Shown here in pieces: positions 10,370-21,738 of a DNA stretch of 64,000 bases (its first letter is position 1; each line of letters begins with the position of its first letter). The notes below the pieces were generated by a model that was not told the DNA's origin, did not search any database, and saw only the letters and a list, made by a program, of their open reading frames with translations. The translations under genes and the position numbers were made by a program. The stretch is from Liquidambar formosana (taxonomy: Eukaryota; Streptophyta; Magnoliopsida; Saxifragales; Altingiaceae), in the NCBI GenBank assembly GCA_039720395.1, contig CM077824.1:28225278-28289277 (forward strand), in the 5' to 3' direction.

Positions 10370-10491
10370 AGAAGAAGAAACACGAAAAGGACACAAATAC
10401 TCACATAGGTGTAAGACTTTAAAGAAGAGAAAGGAGGAGGATAAATACCTTCAGGACCATGCTGACCCAGCCCTGATGTTGAAAGCTTCAT
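9236..10491 (-). pseudogene. ARF8-like: Auxin response factor, ARF6/ARF8 class, 5' six exons only
   Basis: ARF8-class proteins are nuclear B3-domain transcription factors that activate auxin-responsive genes. Exons on the minus strand, all with GT-AG junctions and matching phases: exon 1 10491-10449 (MKLSTSGLGQHGPEG), exon 2 10181-10069 ([20 protein letters not shown]...), exon 3 9970-9872 ([19 protein letters not shown]...), exon 4 9752-9696 (ADVETDEVYAQMTLQPLTP), exon 5 9569-9415 (QEQKDTF...[18 protein letters not shown]) and exon 6 9320-9236 ([20 protein letters not shown]...). Exon 5 is 155 bases instead of the expected 156: one T is missing in the TTTCTTCC tract at 9545-9554, shifting the frame just before LPVELG. 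The rest of B3, the ARF middle region, the miR167 site and the PB1 domain are absent. Introns are kept, so it arose by DNA duplication or truncation, not retroposition. A sequencing error could explain the single base but not the missing 3' end. Confidence 0.92.
10303..10367. repeat. TA/TACA microsatellite in ARF intron 1
   Basis: Alternating CATA and TA units over about 65 bases. The open frames translated through it (runs of Tyr-Ile or Ile-Tyr) are artefacts. Confidence 0.95.
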
Positions 10492-11310
10492 ATCTAAACT
10501 TTATCTCTATGTATATTACCCTAGCTTAGACGACCATTGCTTATCACTCTCATAATGTTCCACTCCAACATTTCTGACTCTTCTCTCCTCCACAAGATCT
10601 TCGCCTCATCAATTAAGCCATCACACACCTTCATCCTTTCTTAATTCTTCGCCAAACGACAATTTCACACCATGACCCATAAAATCAAACCAAGCCCAAA
10701 CCCATGTGTGGAGCCAGTTTCAAGTACCACCTCCTCCAAATTCTAATCTCTTCCAGCTCCAGATGTTCTTTATTCTGTAATTTTTCAGAAAATAAAACCC
10801 CAAAATTGCCACTCTATCAGACCCTGTACGTTTCCGGAGATCTCCATGAGAGAGCAGAAGCAGAAGCAGCAACAGAAGAGGTGAGTTTAGGCTTCCTTCG
10901 CTGTCGATTGGGGAAGAGAAAGAGAGAGACCCTTCTCTTATAAGGTCCCGACCAAGCTCGACCTGGGTGCAGTAGAGAGAGAAAGAGGGGTTTTGGGAAA
11001 CTGCAATCAGGGCCGTCCGGAGATCCGTACCAGAGAATCGTGACCGCCCATTGCAGACTGATATGACAGCAGGCATGTGCCACCATCCTTCAGTGGTCGT
11101 TGTCAGAGTACGGATTATGCAATAAAAAAGATTTGAAAAGAGAGAGAAAGAGAGTGTATGGGAAAAGGATGAAGAGGCACCGTATTTGATTTTTCTTTTT
11201 TTTTTTTTAATAATTATTTCTTCTTTCTTTACGTCCATACCGGAACTGTACGCTTTAATTTTCACCGGCAGTAGTTTCTCTGCTTGGGCGGTTAACTTTC
11301 GCACCTGCAC
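10492..11310 (-). promoter_or_regulatory. 5' UTR and probable promoter of the ARF8-like fragment
   Basis: Lies directly upstream of the ARF start codon. On the minus strand a TATA-like CTTATAAG occurs at about 10937-10945, followed by a CT-rich stretch and CTTCTGCTTCTG repeats, which is the sort of pyrimidine-rich leader seen in plant regulatory genes. If this is the core promoter, the leader would be roughly 400 bases. A 196-codon minus-strand frame (11310-10720) spans it; it is rich in Ser, Leu and Lys low-complexity runs and I do not regard it as a gene. Confidence 0.4.
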
Positions 11311-12430
11311 CTTCGACGGGTCGATTTAAACCAATTCGGGTCTTAACTTGGCAATGGACGAATGTGGATTGATCCTAATTTTGGGGAAATTGGTGTGAAG
11401 AACTGGTAAAAAAAACTTATAGAAGCAAAGTTCGGACATAGGGGTTTTTTTTTTGGGGGGGGGGGGGTGTTGTTGGGGATTTTTTTTTTTTTTATGTTGA
11501 AAACCCACTGTTGAATTAAATTGTTTTCCCATGTATGTTAAAAATCAAATTAATCTAGTATATCTATAGGCCAATGTACTTTGAGTTGATTCCGATTGTG
11601 AGATCTTATACCATTTTTAATTGACTCTAGTTCTTTATAATTTCTATTGATTTACTCTGAGTTGTAGATAACCAACTCTAGTATATATGTGCAGATATTT
11701 TGGATTCCAATGCACAAGGAAAGGAAGGAGAGTCAATATATAAACGGGAGATTGAAGCTTTCTCTAATTTCGGTTAGTGAATGGTGTTGATATTCCCTAG
11801 TTCATCAAATTGTGCTGGATTTAAAACTATTTGTTGGGATGAAGAATAAGAAGGACTAACTACCATTTTGGTATAAGTTTGAGATTTTAATGGTGAAAGG
11901 GAAGAATTAGAAAGATCTGGAAAGTCTAATGGTGCAAATGGATTGGGAATTGTTGGGAATGAATGAATTTGTTTCCCAGAAGGGCGAACACCTGATGGTC
12001 GAATGCCATGTGTAGTTTCTATGCTTGTGCGGTTAACATTTTTAAACTTTAAAATTATATAATTTTTTATTTACATGTTAGTTTTCATAAAATTATATTT
12101 TTTAAATCTATTTGTTGAGACTTTTCAGATAATACTTATGGTGAATATGAAATTATATGTTAAAAAACAATTGTATACAATTTTTTCAAAATTAGAAGGT
12201 AGAAATACTTACAAGAGAAAGGTAATACTAGAAGAAAGAAACAGAAGGCTTATAGTAAGAAATGAGAAGGGTTTAGAGGATATATTATAAGAGTAGAGAG
12301 AGAGAGATCACAAGACTAGATACTGAACTAACTAGTTTGGTTCATCTTTATAATCTAAGAATTGGCAGATTTCAAATAAATCCGTGAATGTGCTGTCTTT
12401 TCTACTTTTGTTGATTTTGTCTTGAAGTTT
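11311..12430. other. Unrecognised AT-rich sequence
   Basis: Contains homopolymer runs (T and G tracts at 11443-11493) and a GA microsatellite near 12292-12310. A 71-codon frame at 12075-12290 has no recognisable features. Parts of 12070-12300 could be decayed viral sequence, given the viral pieces next door, but nothing supports this directly. Confidence 0.25.
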
Positions 12431-13121
12431 GGGATAACATTCAAAGTATATTGGACCGTTGCATAAACTAGATTCTATTAATCCTAAAATAGAATTTGTA
12501 AATTGTCTATGTCTAGCATCCCTTAAACATATTAATGAAGAAACTTTTAGGCCATCTCTTATTAATGGTTTAAGGATTATCTGTACACATCCAAATGTAT
12601 ATATTTATACTTTTTACTTAAATGTTTTAAAATAGTAGATTTAGATAATAATGGAATAGTTTCATGATTAGAGGTAAATGAAATAGTTTATTCAACAGTT
12701 TTTTTGCATAATCAGTTTTAAAATTAAATGTTCCTTTTTAATATATGGCAGGATTTACAAATGGTATATCCCAATTATCAAATTCTTTATCTATATCTTC
12801 ATATAATCTTGTTTACTATTAACTATGGTGGTATCTACAAAAAAATCAGAGACGGAACTACTAGAATTTGGTTCACTTGTTGAAGCATTAGACCTACAAG
12901 AATTACTTCGGAAAAATCTATTCATTTTGTATTTAAAATACTGAAATCCTAGAGACTGACTATTTTCACACTGTTTATGGTGTCAATACGGCGACCCTAC
13001 CTTCAAAGCACCTAAACCGCAATATCAGTAAAAATAAGAGATCAATCTAGGACCAGATCAATTAAAAATAGTTAATGAATAAACTTGTCAACAAAGTAAA
13101 TCAAGTGCCTCTAATACCAAA
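12431..13121 (-). pseudogene. Endogenous pararetrovirus (Caulimoviridae) fragment: primer site, leader and start of movement-protein region
   Basis: Read on the minus strand from 13121, this holds a tRNA-Met-like primer site, about 190 bases of leader, a start codon near 12925, and then the N-terminal part of a movement-protein-like frame broken by stops and single-base shifts, fading out near 12431. The order primer site, leader, first ORF is that of plant pararetroviruses; the composition and layout suggest a Florendovirus- or Petuvirus-like relative. Bases 12431-12825 match 13143-13535 in inverted orientation. The two pieces therefore come from related or identical viral copies joined head to head. 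It is a dead fragment: no coat protein, protease or reverse transcriptase is present here. Confidence 0.83.
13108..13121 (-). other. tRNA-Met-type primer binding site of the viral fragment
   Basis: Minus strand TGGTATTAGAGGCA differs from the usual TGGTATCAGAGCA by one substitution and one inserted base. Its position ahead of the leader and first ORF fits minus-strand priming in Caulimoviridae. Confidence 0.6.
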
Positions 13122-13142
13122 ATAAGACTAGGAATAATCCTA

Positions 13143-14029
13143 AAATGGTAAACAATAATTATATGAAGATATAGATAGAGAATTTGATAATTGGGATATA
13201 CCATCTGTAAATCCCACTACAATATATAAAAAATGAACATTTAATTTTAAGACTGATTATGCAATGAAAACTGTTCAACTATTCCATTTACGTCTAATCA
13301 TGAAACTATTCCATTATTATCTAAATCTACCATTTTAAAACATTTAAGTAAAAAGTATAAGTATATACATTTGGGATGTGTACAAATAGCCTTTAAACCA
13401 TTAACAAGAGATGGCCTAAAATTTTTTCATTAATGTCTAAGGGATGCTGGACATAGACAATTTACAAATTCCATTTTAGGATTAATAGAATCCAGTTTAT
13501 GCAACGGTCCAGTATACTTTGAATGTTATCCTAACTTTACAGTTTGGTTACAATATACAACTATTTTAAAATCTTTAATATTAAATATTAAAACATATGG
13601 TTATGATATGGAACAAGAGTTGTAGTAGTGGCTTTGGTTATATAGATTATATTACAAAGTTATACCAAGTATAATACCAAGAGCATTAAAAACTAATCTC
13701 AAAGGATATACAACATTAATACAAACACTATCTCCACATTCAAACATTGCAATACCAAGAAGAATTAATTGGAATAAAGTAACCTTACCAGAAAATTGGT
13801 CTTTACCAGATGTAGTTCCCCCACAAAATTTAGAAAATAAAATATTAGAACAAATAACACAACATCCTGATGACACAGTAGCAATTAAATTTACACCCAC
13901 AAGACACATTACATTAAATATTACAGATTTTTCATCAAATAGTTCTAGTTCTAAACCATATACACAAGCTAGGTTTTCATATTCTACTGCACCACAACCA
14001 ATAGCCCCATATGAATCCCCATTACCTAC
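13143..14029 (+). pseudogene. Endogenous pararetrovirus movement-protein region, plus-strand copy
   Basis: Movement proteins let plant viruses pass plasmodesmata. This copy begins just inside the first ORF and runs further than the minus-strand copy, to about 14029. The central part carries the conserved region expected of a 30K-superfamily movement protein of Caulimoviridae, and the 3' part (about 13650-14029) is open for some 380 bases. Early stops (for example near 13170, 13430 and 13625) show it is not expressed as one protein. It ends abruptly at the edge of a Copia LTR fragment. The 130-codon minus-strand frame at 13652-14044 is a shadow of it. Confidence 0.83.
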
Positions 14030-15016
14030 TTGATTATAACTCACTTATATCAATTAGGGCTTTTACTAACCATAAATAACATCTAGCAATGGCTCATGGT
14101 GTGGTCCTTAATGAGGTGAATAGGTATCTTACATAGAACCCTTTTGTTATAGTTTATAGGTTACAATTACATTCTTCAATCTATACAATGTCTCTAATTA
14201 AATCAATAGAACATGGAAGTCTGTCAAGTCCCTAGTTTAATTAATTTATACTCAATCATGAACATCAACTCAATGATGAACTTATAAAAACTCTTTTCCA
14301 TATTCATCCTACCATGGCTATGGACTTAATGAGTTATATTATGAATGCTATATGAGACATTCTCTCTCTTTTTCTTAAGAGTGATGAATTCCTTGTTGAT
14401 CACTCACATACCTTCATACACATAGCAATAGGGCTAATGAACACCCTTGCAAACCCCTATAAGGATCTACACTTAATGTTATCAAACTTCTAAGGCTATA
14501 TGCATAAGACAACTATGGTGTCTTATGTCTAAGGATTACTTGTACCATTATAACAATGAGAAGCTGATTAACAAGTAGGTTAAAACTCCACTCAGTTGAT
14601 CTCATATCTTTTGTCACATTCAGTGTACCTATTCTTGTAATAGGCACCCACATGTTGATTGTAGTGTCTCCACACAAATAGCTTGAGACTAGCTATCCTC
14701 CTAAAGAATCAACCTAACAAGTGCTAGTCCTATGGTTTATTACTGTCCATCATAGTGAACCTTCAACTAGGAATGTTTTAGGAGTTTAGTACAGAGATAT
14801 ATTTACAATCTCAAAATTACAACTCTTTGTAATTTCATATTCTTAACTCTAACTCCATGAACATATCATTTAAATATAAGTAATAGAATAAATATAATAG
14901 AAAAGCCCTTTTATTAAATTAATAATAAATGTGACATACAATAAATGAAATCCTATGATTGTTCTTTATCCCTAAAGCATTATCTCTATGATTGGCTGTA
15001 GAGCATACAACTAACA
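14030..15016 (-). mobile_element. Truncated LTR of the Angela-like Copia family
   Basis: Matches bases from about 32133 to the right end of the LTRs of element A, including the terminal ...CTAACA at 15011-15016. About 670 bases of the other LTR end are missing, and the break coincides with the end of the viral sequence. It is clearly diverged from the LTRs of A and B, so it is an older relic. Confidence 0.9.
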
Positions 15017-15315
15017 AAGGGGTTATTCGATCCATCTCAATTAATTACAATACTAGGAGCTCAAGTCAATCTGAATTTGGCCGATATGGAGGAGCCGCAA
15101 GTCGCTATGGCATTCCCATATGAAAGAAACGGGGCTATTCAGGGATCCCCCCATTATTGCTGTAGTAATTACATTTTGCCACAAGAAAATTTTTTCTTGC
15201 CTATCATTACTTCAAGCAAGCTTAATAAAGAGGTAAACGTAAAAGGCTTAAAAATATTAGAATAAGTCATGTGTTAGCCTAAATGGTTTAAATCCCATAA
15301 TTTACAATACATAAG
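15017..15315 (+). other. Possible continuation of the endogenous viral sequence
   Basis: A short Ser/Gly/Arg-rich frame and a 62-codon ORF (15077-15265) lie just beyond the LTR fragment. The run resembles the low-complexity tail expected after the movement-protein region, so the Copia LTR may have landed inside the virus. This is a weak inference; no conserved motif is visible. Confidence 0.3.
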
Positions 15316-17237
15316 TGTGAACCTAGGAAAATGACCTACATAATCTCATATGAAGTCGCTACCCTATTTTTAAGGAATGGTGAAAATCCTAAAAATATGT
15401 TATTTCCAAAAACACATGACTCCATTTTTATAAAAAGGAAGCTTTGAGAAAAATGAAAGATTAAGGAGGAAAAATTAAGAAAATAGAAAGATTGAGAAAA
15501 GATAAACTTTAATAAAAGGAAACTTATAAACTATCATAATCAATTATAAGAAGAATAGCCCAAAAAAGGGAAAGGTGGGGATTCCAAATCAATTGACTAT
15601 TCTTGAGAAATCATATTATCAACAGCTCATTATGACTCAAACCCTAATTATGCTGGAGGCCACTATTATGCAAAAGACTCCTAAGTAAAGACTAAACATG
15701 CTCAAACACCCTAATAAACAAATATGGACAAAGTGCATAAATAACTCAAAAGCATCCTAATAATCATGTAAAAGCAATAATTAAGAGGAAACACTAAACC
15801 CTAACATGCAAATAACCTAATAATAGAAACCCTAACATGCAAAGACTTTAATAATAACCCTAATATGACATTCTATCAAAACATCAATAAAACATCATAC
15901 TTTAAATCATAGTATCAAAATAGTGAACTAAAAAACATGTGAAGAGAGTAAAAAACGTACCTTTATGCTATAATCCTCATGCTCGCAATTAATAATCAAA
16001 TAATATCGAGATAACATGATAAAATAATGATAATTATCACAAACAAATCATTCTTACATTCTAAACATGCCCCCTAACACAACAAGACCAACAAAAGAGA
16101 AAGAACCCTAATTTAATGAGATAAAGGTTTACCTCTTGCAAATAATTCTTCCTTGCCTTTGATGAACCTCTCCTATTGCTTTGTTAAGGTTGTAGAACCT
16201 CTCCTTGCTCTTATTTAACTCTCAAATTCGTGGTTCCCTCTCTCTTTCTAGGTATAAAGTGCTCAAAAAGCCTCCCTTATGTGTTGAATATAGTGTTTTA
16301 TTTATAGGGGACTGACCTAATAAACCAATGGCTAATATTAATTTATTAAATGATCTAAGGGCTATTAAAGACTCTTTTAGGGCTCAAGTAACTCAAATTT
16401 ACCTGAAATTTAAAAGGAAAGACTTGCAAAAGTAGAAAAATCTGTCAAAATAGGGAAAAAAGCAGAGAAAACCTAAACAATGAGGAAGTCCCTTGGGTGA
16501 CCGTCCAGCCCTGGACAGTTATCTGAGGGCCTCGTCAGCTGTTGCTTATTCTGCTTTGTTTCGCTTTCCGAAATTGTTTTAAAGGTCAAATTTAGTCTAA
16601 TTTTGACGAAATAAAAGCCAAAACAACTGTGTTTTGAAAAGAAATACATTTTTAGACATTTTAAGATAAAAACCCTTAACTATGGGTGTATGGTTAAGTT
16701 TTACAAATGTGGTTAACCGCTATGTACTATCATTGCAAAGTTAGGGTTTGCACATAGAGTTGAACCAAATGCTTTCCAAATCAAAATTCAACCTTATAAA
16801 ACATGTTTAGGAATAAAATTAAACCCAATTAAGGTCTAATGAAGGACAATTAGATGAAAACCCATGAACCAACTTGAGGGAACCAAAAGATGGTCTTATA
16901 ACTATCTTGAACTATTATAAACCAAATTACTCCCTAGCAATCAATCTATTAAATTGAACCCAAAAATTAACTCTATATACCAATATGAACTTATAGAAAC
17001 GACTTGGAGGCTATTTCAAGATCAAACGGAAATGATATAACTTAAAAGATGAAAATGCCCTTTAAGTAACAAAAGCTCTTATTAACCATTGAAACCTCCT
17101 CTAAAATGATCCAAAATTCATACACATGATTCTCAATGCTATGAAAACTTAATGCAAGTAACTAGACTAAAAAAAAAAAACAAAGACTCACATGAAATGA
17201 TGACCTCTAACTAGGGTGACAAAAATAGGGTGTGACA
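15316..17237 (-). mobile_element. Solo LTR of a large LTR-retrotransposon family, TSD ATAAG
   Basis: Begins TGTGAACC and ends GGGTGTGACA, with ATAAG at 15311-15315 and 17238-17242. It shares the order of landmarks seen in the other large LTRs: a GGAGTCGCCACC-like box near its left end (here degenerate, near 15353), a GC-rich block near 16490-16545, a GGTTAACCGC palindrome near 16720 and a GGTG(A/G)CAAAAATGGG-like right end. There is no internal region, so it is a solo LTR left by recombination. The family resembles the long LTRs of Ty3/Gypsy Tat/Ogre elements; I assign the minus strand because the box GGCGACTCC normally lies near the 3' end. Confidence 0.85.
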
Positions 17238-17242
17238 ATAAG

Positions 17243-18697
17243 ATGATAATTAAAGATCTAATGAGCTTCAAAGTTTCATTTAAGACATGTGTTCAAGCTA
17301 TTTATGCTATCAAGGATTGATTTGTCCTTTTAAGAGCTTAAATCCACCAAAGATAGCAAAATGGACATATCAAACACTCAAAAGATGATCAAATGAAGAA
17401 TCAAGCTTATTTTGGGAGTGTTAGGATTATTTTGGAAGATTAAGTCTCAATCTTTACTACTTTTATATCAAGGGCTTAAGTTTATGCATAACACTTTTAC
17501 AAGGCCTAATTGAACTAACATTGACTACTTTGATTGGGATTTTGATCCCAATATCTTTTGCCTAAATAACTAAGTTTTATGCCTATGAAATTGTTATTTC
17601 AAACAGTTGAAAGCTTCTTCAAGACAGTCGAAAGTCTATTTCAGACAGCTGAAATGATGTTTTAGTAGGTTGAAAAGTTTCAGTAGGTTGAAGATCATTT
17701 TGCTTGAAAATCATTCCTCTGGAATTTTCAGACGACTTATTTGAGCCGAGTGAAAGATCATTTAAGACGGCAAAAACTCATGTTTGAGACGACTGAAATA
17801 TTGACCAAAAGACCCTATTTACTAATCATCTAGAATTTTCACTAGCCATAATTTAGATTACTAAAATAGAAGTTTCAGACGGTTGAAAGTATTTTCAGCC
17901 AGCTGAAATGATCGGGCTCACACATAATATCTAGTGTTTTAAATGGTCTTTTGAGCATTAAATGCCCACCAGACTCTGATTCCTGACATTTATTGAACCC
18001 AAACGGACATATATGACTAAGTGGCTATATATATAAAGGCTTAAACTCATTTATGATCATTCGTTGATTATACAACAAGATCATTCATTACAAGCACTCA
18101 TTCTCTTGTGAGCATTTGTTGAGATTCAATCATTAGCTGATTGTGTTTTCAATTACTGTGTATTTACTCTTTGAAAGAACTTATTTAACACAAAAATAAA
18201 TACAAATCATCTTTGTATTCAAGGGTTCTGAGAACCCTAATTTGTAGCATTTGAATAATGCATTTGTGCAAGTGTTAGTGAAGAACACTTGTGGTTGTGT
18301 AAAGATTTGATCTCCACCTGCAAGGAGATTGGTATAGTGGATTGGGGAATCTTCAAGTGAGTTCTTGAGTGAAGACGTAGGCTGAGAGGCTAAACCTCGT
18401 TAAAATATTGTTTGCAATTTCTTTCCCTTAATCTCCTTATTGATTATCTTATTGCTTGTTTTTAGGTATATTCTTACTTGCAATAAACTGATTTTAAGAT
18501 TGCATTAAATATTATATTTAGCCTAAAACCCTATTCATCCCCTTCTAAGGTTGTTCACTTGAAACAACATCATGGATGTCAAAAGTCAAACTACGAAATA
18601 ATATGATTTAAAATAAAGAAAAATAAACTTATCGATTGAGGTGTACGCGAAGGATTATCCTTAAGAGTTGATTTGCATTCCTCAAAATGAATTAATC
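17243..18697 (+). mobile_element. LTR-like fragment, probably Copia SIRE/Maximus-type, with promoter
   Basis: Contains a clear TATA box, a region rich in TTTCAGACAGCTGAAA-like imperfect palindromes (about 17590-17910), and near 18520-18570 a segment reading CCCTATTCATCCCCTTCTAAGG. That phrase lies at the 3' end of LTRs of SIRE-type Copia elements in many plants. No target duplication or internal region was found, so the ends are uncertain. It lies between two solo LTRs that inserted into it or next to it. Confidence 0.5.
18025..18038 (+). promoter_or_regulatory. TATA box in the SIRE-like LTR fragment
   Basis: CTATATATATAAAG is a strong TATA-box match and lies about 500 bases before the presumed LTR end, a normal position for the U3/R boundary of a long Copia LTR. 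Confidence 0.45.
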
Positions 18698-18702
18698 AAT
18701 GC

Positions 18703-21155
18703 TGTCACACCCCATTTTTGCACCACCTTACTAGGGTTCATCATTTTATGTAGGTTTTTGTTTTGTTTTTGAGTCTAGACATTTGCATTATTTTGCTAGA
18801 GTCATAAGGACAATGGATATGAATTTTGGTTCAATTTGGAGTTGATCTTGAGGGATAATAAGAGCTTTTGTGACTTCAGGGGCATAATCGTCTTTTAGGT
18901 CACAAACTTTTCATTTGATCTTGAAATAATATCCAAATTGTCAATTAGAGTTCATATTGATGCATATAAGGTATTTCTAGGTTCAATTTGATGAATTAAT
19001 GGCTCAGGGTTAACATGGCTCGATATGGTTCAAGTTGGTTAATTGACCCTTCTTTGGGTTAGCTCAAATTAACTCTCAATTACCAACCAATTCTTTTCAA
19101 ATTGACTTTAATTAGTTATTATTTTATCCCTAAAAATGTTTTAGAAAGTTTAATTTTGATATGGAAAACATTTGGTTTGATCCTTTGTGCATATCTATGC
19201 TTTGCAAAGGTAGAATATAGCGGTTAACCGCCTTTGTCAAACCTAACTATGCACCCATAGTTAGTGGTTTTCACCCAAAAATGTTTAAAAATGTATTTCT
19301 CACCAAAACACGGTCATTTTGGCTTTTATTTCATCAAAATCGAAGTTAATTTGACCCCTGAAACACTCCTAGAAGGCAACAGAGTCCAAAATAGGAGAAA
19401 AACTAAAGTGGGCTCAGGTAACCACCCAGCCCCAGGCAGCTAGCCACCTGGGCGGCCGCCTGGGCCTGGTAGCTAGCCGCCTAGGCCCTGGTGGTCACCC
19501 TAGCACACTTTCTATTATAGCTAAAGCGAGACTCTTCCCTATTTTGAGTTTCTTAAGCACCAAGGGAGTCTCTAATAACCCTTGGATTAATTTTTAGGGT
19601 TTTAATCCTAGCCATTGATTTATCCTGATGAAACTCTATAAATACCCTCCTATGCTTTAGCACTGGAGGAGACAACAAAGAGCCACTTTATGTATTAAAC
19701 CTGAGTTTGTGAGAGAGAATAAGAGAGAGAGATCTGAACGAGAGTTGAAGTTCTTGCTGTAGCCTTGAAGAACATTGTCTCAAATCATTCACAAGAGCAA
19801 GAGAGAGTTCCTACAACAGCAAAGGAAGCTATCCTAAGGTAAAACCTCTTATTATTCAAGCTTGAATTAGGGTTTCTTATAGGATAGTGCTATTACATAC
19901 TAAAGTTAGGTTTTTTATCATGTATTAATGCTTTAGTTAGTTAATATACATGGTTTAAATACTATTCATCATGAGTTATGCATGTTTTAGAGCTATTCTA
20001 TAGGTTTTTAAGTATGATTGTGAGTTTAGGGTTTTTATTGTCCTTGTTTTAGATTAGTTTCAATATAGCATGTTAGCTTAGGCTTTTTTGTTGATTTTTC
20101 TTCATGGTTGTTATCTATGTCTTGCATATAGAATAATTATGATATTTTTGCATTCATGGTAGTGGATTTTAGGGTTTTTTATGCATGGAATGCGATTAGG
20201 TTTGCATTAGGGTTTATATTATTTCACTGTTTGTGTTATATACATGATTAGTGGATGATTTAGGTCTTAATACTATTCTGCCTAGATTTGTATTTTCTTC
20301 TTTTTGGTTTGTTTTGAGCACATGTAAGGGTGCAAATAGGGGTGATAATCGCTTTATTGCAAATAAAGCAGTTATTGCTTAAACTTGCTAATGCTTGGAG
20401 TAATTGCATGAGGTAAGTAGGGTGTGAAAGTGCCCTAATTCATTTTTCTTCCTTAATCTTTCTCTTCTCCCTCTTTTAGGGTTATTTCTTAACATGAACA
20501 CATGGTCATAATCAAAGGTTTCCTTGTCAAATAAAATCGTTTTTATCAAAAGTTTCCATCCTGTGGAAGTTTTCAAATTTGGACTATTTAATACACTTTC
20601 TATCTTTTCCAAGGAAACATAGGGTTTTAACCATAGGTTTATAGTAGGATTTAACCCTATTCTTAATCGAACTACGTGGACTTTCATCCATGTATTTCAT
20701 TGTATGGTACGTAGGCGCTCATTTTGAGGCTCAAGTTCGTTCTAGGATCCAAGTATCCTAGTTTTCTTTTTCTTTGTTTGATTATGCATGGATGAAATGG
20801 ATGAATGGATTATGATATGCATGCTATCTTGTGATGATATATGTTGATTTGTGTGTAGAAAAGACGTTAATTTAGCCCACATAAACTAAGAGACCGAAAG
20901 GGTAACATTGGTTCCTTTAGGCTTTGCCTAGAACCTTCTCATGTCATAACTTAGCCTCTGAATCCCTGATTTCTTTGGTTTCCAAAAGACTGTTTTTGTT
21001 TTTCCTTTTTAAACATGGAGTCTTTTCAATTGTTTTCTTAAAACAAAAAATGGTTTTTTAGGGTTTTCCTTATTTCCTTAAAAAATAAGGTGGCGACTCC
21101 TTTTCAAACCTAATCCTTTTCGTCAATCCTTATGGGCCGCTTTCCGGCATTCACA
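18703..21155 (+). mobile_element. Solo LTR of the large GGCGACTCC family, plus orientation
   Basis: Begins TGTCACACCCCATTTTTG and ends CCGGCATTCACA. Flanks are AATGC (18698-18702) and GATGC (21156-21160), a 5-bp duplication with one change. Landmarks in order: GC-rich block 19415-19500, GCGGTTAACCGC palindrome at 19220, hairpin at 19243-19264, and GGTGGCGACTCC near 21090. It is the only member of the family in plus orientation here. A 99-codon frame at 20388-20687 (minus) has no recognised domain and lies within the LTR. Confidence 0.85.
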
Positions 21156-21160
21156 GATGC

Positions 21161-21580
21161 ATCTAGGTCTTCTAGCACACAACCCTCTAGGCTTCAGCAA
21201 TCGTGTTTTTCGTAAACATACACTTGTAAGTACAAAGAATTAGCGAACAAATTTAGATCATTCCATGAAAATATTTAAGAAATATTGAAGAGGGTTAGAT
21301 GGAATTTTATAGAAAATAAGTTTGTAAATAGGGAGATAAGTAGGATTTGGAAAAAAATTTCTAAAATTCTTATGGTTTTCTTATTCCAAAGAAGAAATAG
21401 AAGACAACTAAAAAACATATAGATAGTGAAAAAACTCTTTTTATCTTTTAAAAGAATATGTAGTCTCCAATAATAATATATCCACTAACTCATAATAATG
21501 GACAAAGTAAATAAATATCATGATAGTCATAAAACAACATATAATAAATAGTAATTTGAATCACACATTTGTAAATTTTA
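21161..21580. other. Unrecognised AT-rich sequence
   Basis: No gene, RNA or repeat is recognised between the solo LTR and the foldback element. Confidence 0.3.
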
Positions 21581-21732
21581 TCAGAGCAAGATCCTCTCCA
21601 TTGCAATGGATAGTCCATTGAAATCTGAACCGTTCATACCATATGGGTCCCACAAGTTTTGGTAGGTCTCACATGGTATGAACAGTCCAGATTTCATTGG
21701 ACCGTCCATTAAATGGAGAGAATCTCTTCCCT
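21581..21732. mobile_element. Foldback MITE-like element, about 152 bp
   Basis: The two halves are imperfect inverted copies: CTCTCCATTGCAATGGATAG on the left pairs with the complement of the GTCCATTAAATGGAGAG stretch on the right, and the inner parts (ATGGTATGAACAGTCC on the right) also pair, leaving a loop of only a few bases near 21655. ATTTTA flanks both sides (21575-21580, 21733-21738), but in AT-rich DNA that duplication is weak evidence. It has no coding capacity. Confidence 0.65.
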
Positions 21733-21738
21733 ATTTTA

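Noticed and set aside
10720..11310. 196-codon minus-strand open frame upstream of the ARF fragment
   Set aside because: Composed of Lys, Ser and Leu low-complexity runs from CT/GA repeats; no domain; overlaps the expected 5' UTR and promoter.
13652..14044. 130-codon minus-strand frame with hydrophobic residues
   Set aside because: Lies opposite the movement-protein frame of the endogenous virus and has no independent support.
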